Below are positions 1 through 10,830 of a DNA stretch of 64,000 nucleotides, in pieces. Where the stretch lies: positions 120,130,918-120,194,917 of the forward strand of contig OW121741.1 in NCBI GenBank assembly GCA_933228675.1. Reading direction: 5' to 3'. Under the pieces are notes generated by a model. The model worked only from the letters and a program-made list of their open reading frames with translations. It was not told the origin of the DNA and searched no databases. Both the position numbers and the translations under genes were made by a program. The DNA is from Stomorhina lunata (lineage: Eukaryota; Arthropoda; Insecta; Diptera; Rhiniidae). Numbering within the stretch: the stretch's first letter is position 1; every line of letters begins with the position of its first letter.

Positions 1-354
1 TTTCTCATGGTCATTCGTCTCCACAGAAATACATTCATCAACCGAAAATAACACAAGTCATCAAATCTTTCATTTCATTTCGTTTTAAGTTTTTTTCTTT
101 GTTAAGACTTTTGTGTTAACAAATGTCTGATTTTAAAGACCTTTTAACCGCACATTTGACCTAAAGTGTAAAGAGCAGAATAACACATCTGTAAATGACT
201 CTTTCTGATTGTTTTGCAAGCATTAATCAATAAATTGTATCTTCGGAATTTAAGGATTTAAATTTCAATAATTTAATATAGATAAGAAATCACTTTACTC
301 TGAAAATCTGTATATATAAATTTTAACAAACTTTAATGTTTTCCTTGGAAAACT

Positions 355-406
355 GGACCCACTTTCAAGTTTTCTATTTAATATTGGACCAACTGTCAAG
401 TTTTCT
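355..406 (+). repeat. Short direct repeat (2 x 21 bp)
   Basis: Copies at 355-375 and 386-406 share GGACCMACTKTCAAGTTTTCT with two differences. A third partial TCAAGTTTT follows near 413. The 31-bp offset equals the period of several large arrays further along, but the sequence is different. Confidence 0.6.
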
Positions 407-1030
407 AAACTCTCAAGTTTTTTTTTTAACTCCTCCACAAGAAGAAATAATAATTTTATCAACACAATAACAATATTAGTTCAATTTAATAATTTTCTTC
501 TTTATATGGATGCTTTATATTTAATTACTTATATTATATTTAATATTTTATATATGATCTATCCCGAAGTTATTTTGCTTATACTCGTATGTATCTAATT
601 TTGCTCATCTATAAGATGATAAAGATTGTAGCTGTTGTTATTGTTTCCATGGCATGTTGTTTCATTTATAGCAATTTTCTCCTGTAAAAGATAGCAAAAA
701 CACAAACAAGAGCAACTACTACAACTACGAAGACCTACAGGGATAAACATCTAAACACTAAATGGATAGAAATATACACAACTGAATAGCAAATACAAGT
801 ATTTTCATAGATACATATATATGATGTATCTTTATGTTACTACACACGCACACACATTTACTAGATACACAGGAATAGTTTCCACAAATAGTTAGCTTAA
901 AGTCAGAACATAAGCAAACAAATTTCCCATTTATGCTTCATTCTTCATTTAGAATTGATGGTTTCATTTCTTGAATATTGTACGTTTATATGAGTTCATA
1001 AGCGCAATGACTACTATCAGGTTGGCTTTG

Positions 1031-1052
1031 CTGACTGACTGACTGATTGACT
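1031..1052 (+). repeat. CTGA tetranucleotide microsatellite
   Basis: Five to six CTGA/GACT units, slightly interrupted. It lies about 60 bp upstream of a CCAA run at 1115-1139. Both are simple-sequence tracts of a kind common in fly non-coding DNA. Confidence 0.8.
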
Positions 1053-1114
1053 ACATGAATGTAATTTTAGAATCCTTAGCTGATCTTAACAAACACAAGC
1101 GACTGACGAAGCGT

Positions 1115-1139
1115 CCAACCAACCAATCAACCAACCAAC
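1115..1139 (+). repeat. CCAA tetranucleotide microsatellite
   Basis: Tandem CCAA units with a single interruption (CAAT) in the middle, about six copies long. Nothing suggests function. Confidence 0.8.
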
Positions 1140-1969
1140 TTTCCATATGTTTATGCTTTTGGATGTGTTATTAACTAAAGCTTCAATTTTACTATATAGC
1201 GCTCCTTGATATTTACATGATTCACATCTTGCACATTGGGTAAAAATTATAATATTTTGGTCCGAAAAATTTTGTATTATTCAAACCTCTATAAAGGTAT
1301 TATAAATAACACTGTGCGCTATTTCGACTTTTTTGCAAATCGAAATCAATAGTTAGCTCTAGTTTTCGATATTAATTTTATAAAAAAAAATAATGGTTGC
1401 GCAATAAATATTTGCGTAACGCGAAAACTATTTATCTTTCTGGAGCAATTATTAACTTTCTGGAACAATAATTATTTTTTTATTAGAGCAGTCGTTTTAG
1501 ATTTTTTTTTTCTGCAAAAAAAGTTCTTTTTTTTGAAATTTCACAAAACTGTTCATTTTCAAAAACAATTTTTTTTTTTAAACAAAAAAATTTATTTCCA
1601 AAACGAATGCTTGGATTAAATAAATAACTAGAGTTTCTGAAAGACAAATCTTTTCCAAAAATGTCTCAATGAACCCCAATGTGCGTTGCTGTGTTTGATT
1701 GTATTAGTGTTAGTTGGTTGTATTTCTTCCTTTTTGGTTTCTATCAAGAATGTTATCAAATTTTCGTTGTGTGATTTTATATGAATGTTGGTTTTAGTTT
1801 TAACACATACACACAAACAAATTGTTATTTTTAGTTTTAATTTAAAAATTCGTTGAAATTTAAGAATGAAAGTAAAGCCAAAAAATATATGTTTTTTAAA
1901 CAGATTTTCATAAGTTTTTTTCTATGATAGCAAAATATAAATATAGATACAAAAAAACATATTAGGTCC

Positions 1970-2020
1970 AGACTAAGATATGGACAAAAACTAAGACATA
2001 GACCAAGACATACACTAAGG
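1970..2020 (+). repeat. Degenerate outlier of the 12-bp satellite
   Basis: About four decayed units of the satellite at 2509-4735 are readable here: GACTAAGATATGGAC, then ACTAAGACATAGACC, then AAGACATACACTAAG. It lies about 490 bp upstream of the main array in the same orientation, with non-repetitive DNA between. It may be an old edge of a formerly longer array, or a seed from which the main array amplified. Confidence 0.8.
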
Positions 2021-2508
2021 AATGAAACACAATTGTAACGAACGACCAATTTTTCGGAACGAATATTCGTCATTAGAAATAGAAAATATGGGTTTGTATG
2101 AGTGTGCTCACAATTGATGCGTACAACGAAATTCGTCTTGCGTATCGAACAGTGCGATGGGCTTATTTCTGTTTCATACGCAGACGAACAACGAATATAG
2201 AGTGGCTGTATCTCCTTTTTGCTGTAAACATTAAATATTGTATGTGTCCTTGTTAAATATGGTCACCTTTAAATTTGTAAACAAAAAATATTTATTGGAA
2301 ATAAAATTAACTAAAAATATTTATCTTGTGAAATAATCAAAGAAAAAATATAAAAAAATACAAATGGTGTAAGTGAGCGATATGTACGAAAAGGTGACTA
2401 GAATCAAACAATAAAATCAAACAATAAAAAAATTCAAAAAAATGGCGTCAACAATGTTTATTCGTCCCAAATGTGTTTAATAGACGAATGTACAAGACGA
2501 ATTTTTTT
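2021..2508. other. Spacer between satellite outlier and main array
   Basis: No gene is visible. It is richer in CpG than its surroundings and carries repeated GACGAAT/ATTCGTC words: a perfect palindrome ACGAATATTCGT at 2059-2070, an inverted pair TTCGTCTTGCGTAT (2132-2145) and ATACGCAGACGAA (2176-2188) with one unpaired base, and two GACGAAT words at about 2483 and 2496, just before the array starts. This could be the remnant of an older element with terminal symmetry, but no family is recognised. Confidence 0.55.
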
Positions 2509-4735
2509 AGACTAAGACATAGACTAAGACATAGACTAAGACATAGACTAAGACATAGACTAAGACATAGACTAAGACATAGACTAAGACATAGACTAAG
2601 ACATAGACTAAGACATAGACTAAGACATAGACTAAGACATAGACTAAGACATAGACTAAGACATAGACTAAGACATAGACTAAGACATAGACTAAGACAT
2701 AGACTAAGACATAGACTAAGACATAGACTAAGACATAGACTAAGACATAGACTAAGACATAGACTAAGACATAGACTAAGACATAGACTAAGACATAGAC
2801 TAAGACATAGACTAAGACATAGACTAAGACATAGACTAAGACATAGACTAAGACATAGACTAAGACATAGACTAAGACATAGACTAAGACATAGACTAAG
2901 ACATAGACTAAGACATAGACTAAGACATAGACTAAAATATAGACTAAGACATAGACTAAGACATAGACTAAGACATAGACTAAGACATAGACTAAGACAT
3001 AGACTAAGACATGGACTAAGACATAGACTAAGACATAGACTAAGACATAGACTAAGACATAGACTAAGACATAGACTAAGACATAGACTAAGACATAGAC
3101 TAAGACATAGACTAAGACATAGACTAAGACATAGACTAAGACATAGACTAAGACATAGACTAAGACATAGACTAAGACATAGACTAAGACATAGACTAAG
3201 ACATAGACTAAGACATAGACTAAGACATAGACTAAGACATAGACTAAGACATAGACTAAGACATAGACTAAGACATAGACTAAGACATAGACTAAGACAT
3301 AGACTAAGACATAGACTAAGACATAGACTAAGACATAGACTAAGACATAGACTAAGACATAGACTAAGACATAAACTAAGACATAGACTAAGACATAGAC
3401 TAAGACATAGACTAAGACATAGACTAAGACATAGACTAAGACAAAGACTAAGACATAGACTAAGACATAGACTAAGACATAGACTAAGACATAGACTAAG
3501 ACATAGACTAAGACATAGACTAAGACATAGACTAAGACATAGACTAAGACATAGACTAAGACATAGACTAAGACATAGACTAAGACATAGACTAAGACAT
3601 AGACTAAGACATAGACTAAGACATAGACTAAGACATAGACTAAGACATAGACTAAGACATAGACTAAGACATAGACTAAGACATAGACTAAGACATAGAC
3701 TAAGACATAGACTAAGACATAGACTAAGACATAGACTAAGACATAGACTAAGACATAGACTAAGACATAGACTAAGACATTGACTAAGACATAGACTAAG
3801 ACATGGACTAAGACATAGACTAAGACATAGACTAAGACATAGACTAAGACATAGACTAAGACATAGACTAAGACATAGACTAAGACATAGACTAAGACAT
3901 AGACTAAGACATAGACTAAGACATAGACTAAGACATAGACTAAGACATAGACTAAGACATAGACTAAGACTAAGACATAGACTAAGACTAAGACATAGAC
4001 TAAGACATAGACTAAGACATAGACTAAGACATAGACTAAGACATAGGCTAAGACATAGACTAAGACATAGACTAAGACATAGAATAAGACATAGACTAAA
4101 ACATAGACTAAAACATAGACTAAGACATAGACTAAGACATAGACTAAGACATAGACTAAGACATAGACTAAGACATAGACTAAGACATAGACTAAGACAT
4201 AGACTAAGACATAGACTAAGACATAGACTAAGACATAGACTAAGACATAGACTAAGACATAGACTAAGACATAGACTAAGACATAGACTAAGACATAGAC
4301 TAAGACATAGACTAAGACATAGACTAAGACATAGACTAAGACATAGACTAAGACATAGACTAAGACATAGACTAAGACATAGACTAAGACATAGACTAAG
4401 ACATAGACTAAGACATAGACTAAGACATAGACTAAGACATAGACTAAGACATAGACTAAGACATAGACTAAGACATAGACTAAGACATAGACTAAAACAT
4501 AGACCAAGACATAGACTAAGACATAGACTAAGACATAGACAAAGACATAGACTAAGACATAGACTAAGACATAGACTAACCAATAGACTAAGACATAGAC
4601 TAAGACATAGACTAAGACATAGACTAAGACATAGACTAAGACATAGAATAAGACATAGACTAAGACATAAACTAAGACATAGACTATGACATAGACTAAG
4701 ACATAGACTAAGACATAGACTAAGACATAGACTAA
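2509..4735 (+). repeat. 12-bp satellite array, AGACTAAGACAT, about 185 copies
   Basis: A 2.2-kb array of the 12-mer AGACTAAGACAT, remarkably regular for such length. The unit is two related hexamers, AGACTA and AGACAT, so it is a dimer of AGACWW. Two 18-bp units at 3961-3996 (AGACTA AGACTA AGACAT) show hexamer-sized slippage. Substitutions are few to about 3960 and denser from 3960 to 4735 (for example at 4047, 4083, 4504, 4541, 4579-4583 and 4687). The left edge is abrupt, directly after a T run. Because 12 is a multiple of three and only 6-bp indels occur, three of the six frames stay open, reading RLRH on plus and SLCL and LVYV on minus. That is a property of the unit, not evidence of coding. 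It is not the insect TTAGG telomere repeat. Confidence 0.98.
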
Positions 4736-4737
4736 AG

Positions 4738-4936
4738 AAGTCACTTTTCACTAAAAATTGACTTTTTACCAAAATATTTTAATAGTTTGTCAACCTTTCC
4801 AAAAAAATACACTTTTCACTAAAAACATCTTTTTCGCTAAAATGTGTCTATTTAGTAAAAAGTTACTGTTTTACTAAAAAGTTACTTTTTTATTCAAAAG
4901 TTTACTTTTCACTTAAACAAAAACATTTTACCTAAG
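4738..4936 (+). repeat. Degenerate fragment of the 19-bp F1 repeat
   Basis: Immediately after the 12-bp satellite, imperfect units of ACTTTTCACTAAAAA and GTTACTTTTTTATTCAAAA follow one another. They match the 19-mer ACTTTTTACTGAAAAAGTA of 5966-10830 in the same orientation, but are too diverged for a fixed period. Satellite and F1 fragment abut with no spacer. Confidence 0.75.
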
Positions 4937-5965
4937 AGACTTTTTCTTACTTCAAGAATATTTGTATAACCTTTTCGCCCTCTAAAATTGGTGTAATTCT
5001 CATTTGATATATTTTCGGCAATTAGTTAACAAATTTATAAAATTTACCGCTTGAAATTTACGTTATCAAAAATAAATACGTTTAATAAATTTGGTTATAA
5101 TTGAATTTTCTTTAAACCAATAAAACGATAATAAATTTATGAAATAAAATATAATTAATAGTTTCCTTAGTTACCGCATACAAACTCCAATTCACTGCGA
5201 ATGACTCTGCAGTTTTTCATATACAAAAGAGTATATGAAAATTTATTACAACGCAGATTTCAATCAAGAAATTTTAATAAATAAAATACTATGAATTTTG
5301 CTTGTCGCAATTTCAGAGGATTTAACACGCCCATGCCGCAATAAGGAAAAAATAAACCCACATTTCAATTCAGAAATAAACTATGTATTTAAATTAAAAT
5401 TGAAATAAAAATGAATGTAAGTATTTACAATTTCTGCTAAGGAAAAACAGAAATACAGATGTATGTTCTTAAGAAAATTATAAAAATATGAATAAGTAGA
5501 CGCTTACTTATAAATATAAGAGTTTTCCTATTTATACCTCAAGCATTTAAGTACCACCTGTTACAAACGGAAAAAATAATTTACAATTTTCTTAAGAGCT
5601 CTTGCTACTGCTATAAAGACTTATTTTCATATCCTTCGTTCTTAAGGTAAGCATGTGTGAGATGTTCACATACATATGCAAATAGCATTTTGCAATTTAC
5701 CAATTAAGTACATGAAGATACTGCGTTTCATAAACTTACTACATTTCCTTTTTCACAGTGTCTCCTTAACAAAAGAACAAATTTCATTTTTATCCTTTTA
5801 GTTATTGAAGAGAGTTTTAATCCTTCCTATTTAACAACTGTCTACGTTTACAGTCTGTTCATATTTCCAATTAAGCCATTTGTGTCATAAACTTCAGACA
5901 AATATAAGTGGTAAAAGAAATAAATAACTGCAGGAAGGAAGAGATTTTTAAGAAAGTAGTTTATT
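4937..5965. other. Non-repetitive spacer with a short hairpin
   Basis: No coding region or RNA gene is seen. A perfect inverted repeat at 5214-5241 has 11-bp arms (TTTTCATATAC and GTATATGAAAA) around AAAAGA. The rest is ordinary A+T-rich sequence with a short ACATACATATG tract near 5669. Confidence 0.65.
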
Positions 5966-7769
5966 TGGATAAAGCCGAATTTTTAGTGAAAGGCGACTTT
6001 TTAAGTGAAAAAAAAACTTAATCGCAGAAATAAATGAAATTTTTGTCCAAAAGTAAAAAATTAAATTTTCTTCTTGAAAAAATTTAATTTTAAGTTTATT
6101 TTTACTGAAAAATGTACTTTTTACTGAAAAATGTACTTTTTACTGATAAATGTACTTTTTAGTGAAAAAGACTTTTTTTTTTAAATTAAGTATTTTCTGA
6201 AAAAAAAAATACTTTAACTGAAAAAATTACTTTTTATTGAATTTACTTTTCACTGAAAAAGATACTTTTTACTAAAAAAAACTTTACTAAACACGTTTTT
6301 ACTAAGAAAAGTTATTTTTTATAAAAAAAAAAAAGTGATTTTTACAAAAAAAAAAGTGATTTTTTATTAAAAAAAAAGTGATTTTTTATTAAAAAAAAAA
6401 CTTATTTTTTACTAAAATAATAAAAAAAAAACACTTTTTACTAACAAAATGTATTTTTACTGAAAATATGACTTTTTACTATATAAATAACTTTTTACTG
6501 AAAACAAAAATTTTTTACTAAAAAAGTGACTTATTTCTGAAAATTGAACTTTTTACTGAAAACGTGTCCATTTACTGAAAAAATACCGTTTTACCTAAAA
6601 TATAACTCTTTACAGAGAAAGTACTATTTTTACTGAAAAACTTACTTTTTACTGATAAAAAAAACTTTTACTAAAAACGTGACTTTTAACTAAAGAAAGT
6701 GATTTTGTAATAAAAAAAGTGATTTTTTACTAAAAGAAAGTGATGCTTTACTAAAAAAAAGTGATTTTTTTCTAAAAAAAAAAAGTCGGTTTTTACTGTA
6801 AAAATTTATTTTAACAAAAAAATGTGACATTTTACTAAATAAGTTACTTTTTTACTGTCAAATAACTTTTAACAAAAAAAATACTTTTACTAATAAAGTG
6901 ACATATTACTGAAAGAGTAACTTTTTACTAACAACTAGACAAAAATAACTTCTTACTAAAAAAATAATTTTTTACTGAAAAAGTGACTTTTTACTAAAAA
7001 AAACAACTTACTTTCTACTGAAAATGTGACGTTTTACTAAATAAGTATCTTTTTACTGAAAAAATGTCTTTTTACTAATAAAGTGACTTCTTACTGAATA
7101 ACTACCCTTTTACTGAAATATCCTACTTAACTGAAAAATTAATGTTTTACTGAAAAATTAATGTTTTGCTGAAAAATTAATGTTTTACCGAAAAAATAAT
7201 TTCTGACTGAAAAAGGAACTTTTTATTGAAAAATTAAGTTTTTCCAAAAAAAATTTACTTTTTACTGAAAAAGTGGCTTTTTTCTAAAAACCTGACTTTT
7301 TAGTAAAAACTTTACTTTTTTACTAAAACATGGATTTTTACTCAAAAAGTATTTTTCTATAGAAAAAGTGACTTTTTATTGAAAAATTATTTTTTACCAA
7401 GATGTGAAATTTTACTGACAAAGTGAGTTTTCTCGAAATATAAATTTTTACAGAAAAAGTGACTTTTTACTAAAAAGTGACTTTTGACTAAAAATGTTAC
7501 GTTTTACTGAACAAGTAACTTTTAACTCAAAAATTAACTTTTTAATGAAAAATAAACTTTTTACTGAAAAGGTAACTTTTTACTAAAAAAACACAACTTT
7601 TACTGAAAAATTAACTTTTTATTGAAAGAAATACTTTTTACTGACAAAATTAAAGCTACTTTTTCTGAAAAAAGATTTTTTTTACTGAAAAAGTAACTTT
7701 TAATTAATAAAAATTACTTTTTATTGAAAAAAAATACAATTTACTGAAAAAACTAAAAACGTAACATTT
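5966..7769 (+). repeat. Diverged F1 array (19-bp, plus orientation)
   Basis: About 1.8 kb of decayed units of ACTTTTTACTGAAAAAGTG, with spacing drifting from about 17 to 21 bp as A and T runs change length. Typical words are CTTTTTACTGAAAAA and GTGATTTTTTACTAAAA. Local variants occur in small clusters: AAAAAAGTGATTTTT at 6310-6420 and GAAAAATTAATGTTTTACT at 7130-7190, the latter three nearly identical 19-20-mers. Each unit contains a dyad of the form AAAGTNACTTT. This is the oldest-looking part of the F1 block. Confidence 0.9.
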
Positions 7770-9745
7770 ATATAAAAATTTATATAAAAATTCCTATAGA
7801 AAATTTTTCATACAAAAATTTCCGTAAAAAATTTTTCATTTAAAAATTTTTTTGTAAAATTTTTTATTTAAAAATTTCTTTGTAAAATTTTTTATTTAAA
7901 AATTTTTTTGAAAAATTTTTCACTCAAAAATTTCTATAGAAAATTTTTCATACAAAACTTTCTTAAGAAAATTTTTTATAGAAAAATTTCTTAAGAAAAT
8001 TTTTTATATAAAAATTTCAATACAAAATTTTTTATATAAATATTTTTACATATACAAATTTTTATAGAAAAATCTTCATATAAAAACTTTTATATTAAAA
8101 TGTCTAAGGAAAATTTTACATATAAAAATTTCTACGGAAAATATTTTTAGAAAATTCATGTAAAAATTTGTCATGCAAACATTTTTTAAGAAAATTTTTC
8201 ATATAAAAATTTCTATAGAAAATTTGTTATATAAATATTTCTATAGAAAATTTTTAATATAAACATTTTTATAGAAAATTCTTCATATAAAAATTTTTAT
8301 AGAAAATGTTTCATATAAAAATTTTTATATACAAATTTCTATGCAAAATTTTATATATACAAATTTCTATACAAAATTCTTCATACAAAAATTTCTATGG
8401 AAAATTGTTCATAAAATAATTTCGATAGAAAATTTTTTTATATAAAAATTTCCATAGAAAATTTTTTTATATAAAAATTTCGATAAAAATTTTTTTTATG
8501 TAAAAATTTCGATAGAAAATTTTTTTATATAAAAATTTCGATAGAAAATTTTTTTATATAAAAATTTCTATAGAAAATTTCATATACAAATTTCTATGGA
8601 AAAATTGTATAGAAAATTTTTTATATCAAACAAAATATCTATAGGAAATTTTCTTGTAAAAATCATTTTAAGAAAATGTTTATGTAGAAAAATTTTCTGT
8701 TACAAATTTTTTAAAGAATTTTTTTTTACAATTTTTTTGTTTCATACAAAAATTTCTTAAGAAAATTTTTCATATAAAAATTTCTATGGAAAATTTTTCA
8801 TAAAATAATTTCAATAGAAAATTTTTTTATATAAAAATTTCTATACAAAAATTTTGATAGAAAATTTTTTTATGTAAAAATTTCGATAGAAAACTTTTTT
8901 ATATAAAAATTTCTATAGAAAATTTTTCACATAAAAATTTCTTAAAAAAAATTTTCATATAAAAATTTCTATGGAAAAATTGTATAGAAAATTTTCTATG
9001 TCAAACAAAATATCTATAGGAAATTTTCGTGTAAAAATCATTTTAAGAAAATGTTTATGTAGAAAAATTTTCTGTTACAAATTTTTTTACAGAATTTTTT
9101 TTTTTACAATTTTTTTGTTTCTTACAAAAATTTCTTAAGAAAATTTTTCATATAAAAATTTCTATGGAAAATTTTTCATATAAACATTTTTTAAAAAATT
9201 TCTATTGAAAACTTATCATGCAAAAATTTTTATAGAAAATTCTTTATATAAAAATTTTCATGGAAAATTTTACATAAAAAAATTTCTATAGAAAATTTTA
9301 TATATAAACATTTCTACAGAAAATATTTTATATACAAATTTTTATAGAAAATTCTTCATATAAAAATTTTTATTTAAAAATTTCTATAGAAAATTTTACA
9401 TATGAAAATTTCTACGGAAAATATTTCATATAAAAATTTCTATTGAAAATTCTTCAATTTCTATAGAAAATTTTTCATATAAAAATTTCTATTGAAAATT
9501 CTCAATTTCTATAGAAAATTTTTCATTAAAAATTTCTATAGAAAATTCTTTATATACAAATTTCTATAAAAAATTTTCAAAAAAAAAATGTCTATAAAAA
9601 ATCTCTATAGGAAATTTTCGTTTAAAAATCTTTTAAAGAAAATGTTTACATAGAAAAATTTTCTGTTAAAAATTTTTTTTATAGAAAACATTTTTTGTTA
9701 CAAAATTTTTTCGAAAAAAAAATTTTCTGATACAAAATTTTTTCA
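7770..9745 (+). repeat. F2 array, 28-bp unit with CTATAG palindrome
   Basis: A block of a different repeat sits between two F1 blocks. The unit is CTATAGAAAATTTTTCA followed by TATAAAAATTT, about 28 bp, around 70 unit lengths. It contains TTTCTATAGAAA, the palindromic core shared with F4, F5 and F6. Substitutions and indels are common. A segment of about 230 bp is present at 8581-8808 and again at 8956-9186, with a third, poorer copy of part of it at 9601-9700. F1 resumes at about 9755. Confidence 0.93.
8581..9186 (+). repeat. Higher-order direct duplication in the F2 array (offset about 375 bp)
   Basis: The segment 8581-8808 recurs at 8956-9186. Diagnostic words outside the basic unit prove this: TCAAACAAAATATCTATAGG at 8626 and at 9001, then ATCATTTTAAGAAAATG and a poly-T tract ending in GTTTC. 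The offset drifts from 375 to 378 because of small indels. The CTATAGGAAATTTTCGTTTA segment at 9604 onward is a third relative. Confidence 0.88.
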
Positions 9746-10600
9746 CATTTTTAGAAATTACTTTTTTTTAAACGTGACTTTTTACTGAAAAAGTGACTTT
9801 TACTGAAAACATTACATTTAACTGAAAAAGCGACTTTTTTCTGGAAAAGTGACCATTTACAGAAAAAATCAACTTATTACTAAAAAAGCAACTTTATACA
9901 GAAACAGTAACTTTTGACTGAAAAAATTACTTTTTACTGAAAAAGTAACTTTTTACTGAAAAAGTAACTTTTTACTGAAAAAGTAACTTTTTACTGAATA
10001 ATTAACTTTTTACTGAAAAAGTAACTTTTTACTGAATAATTAACTTTTTACTGAAAAAGTAACTTTTTACTAAAAAAAGTAACTTTTTACTGAAAAAGTA
10101 ACTTTTTACTTAAAAAGTAACTTTTTACTGAAAAAGTAACTTTTTACTGAAAAAGTAACTTTTTACTGAAAAAAATAACTTTGTACTGAAAAAGTAACTT
10201 TTTACTGAAAGAGTAAATTTTTACTGAAAAAGTAACTTTTTACTGAAAAAGTAAATTTTTACTGAAAAAGTAACTTTTTACTGACAAATAAAATTTTTAC
10301 TAAAAAATTGTCTTTTCATTGAAAAACTTACTATTTACTGAAAATATTATTTTTTATTGCAAAAATTTCTTTTGACTGAAAAAATTACTTTGAACTGAAA
10401 AAAATTTTTACTGAAAATGTGAATTTACTCTTTATTCGAAAAAAAACTGACTTTTAACTAAAAAATGGAAGTTTTTACTGAAAATTTTTTGTTTTGTTGC
10501 ATAAGTAACTTTTTACTAAGCAGTGACTATTTACTTAAATAAATACTTTATTATAAAATTTTTAGTTTTTACTAAAAAAGTTACTTAATACAAATAAAGT
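9746..10600 (+). repeat. F1 array, 19-bp unit, well preserved core
   Basis: The unit is ACTTTTTACTGAAAAAGTA with a 19-bp period. Units are nearly identical from about 9910 to 10290 and decay on both sides. Within the core a variant unit ACTGAATAATTAACTTTTT alternates with the standard unit (9991-10050), which marks a two-unit duplication of 38 bp. The orientation is the same as at 5966-7769. Confidence 0.95.
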
Positions 10601-10830
10601 AACTTTTTACAAAAAGGTTGTTTTTACAAAAAAGCCCTTTTTACAAAAAAGGCACTTCATACAAAAAAGGTACTTTTTACAAAAAAGGTACTTTTTACAA
10701 AAGAAAGATACTTTTTACAAAAAAAAGGTACTTTTTACAAAAAAAATATACTTTTTACAAAAAGGCATTATTTAAAAAAAAGTTTTTACTAAAAAAATTA
10801 ATTTTTCCTAAAATTTTCTTATAAAAATTT
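10601..10830 (+). repeat. 18-bp derivative of F1 and decaying array end
   Basis: From about 10665 the unit becomes GGTACTTTTTACAAAAAA (18 bp): the F1 unit with CTGA replaced by CA and one base shorter. Since 18 is a multiple of three, a 68-residue frame (10618-10824, Lys/Phe/Tyr-rich, repeating GTFYKK) stays open. I regard that frame as an artefact of the period. The array dissolves into non-repetitive DNA at about 10830. Confidence 0.85.

Larger units (their letters stand above)
1..1969. other. Non-repetitive A+T-rich spacer, no gene seen
   Basis: No coding region or RNA gene is recognisable. It holds a short (CA)n-like tract near 840-857, a CTGA tetranucleotide run at 1031-1052, a CCAA run at 1115-1139 and homopolymer A/T runs around 1380-1600. 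A 21-bp element starting GGACC and ending CAAGTTTTCT occurs twice, at 355-375 and 386-406, with two mismatches. The minus-strand open frame at 1628-1816 encodes a Lys/Asn/Thr-rich peptide of 62 residues with no recognisable domain and is treated as chance. Confidence 0.7.

Noticed and set aside
2509..4735. Telomere-like repeat
   Set aside because: The unit is not TTAGG or TTAGGG type; dipterans lack TTAGG telomeres, and the array is internal with flanking spacer.
2448..4772. Open frames of 774 and 745 residues on minus and 436 on plus
   Set aside because: They read SLCL, LVYV and RLRH four-residue repeats from one 12-bp satellite, on both strands at once. The period is a multiple of three and its indels are 6 bp, so open frames are automatic.
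10618..10824. 68-residue plus-strand frame
   Set aside because: It arises from the 18-bp derivative of F1 and consists of GTFYKK-like repeats.
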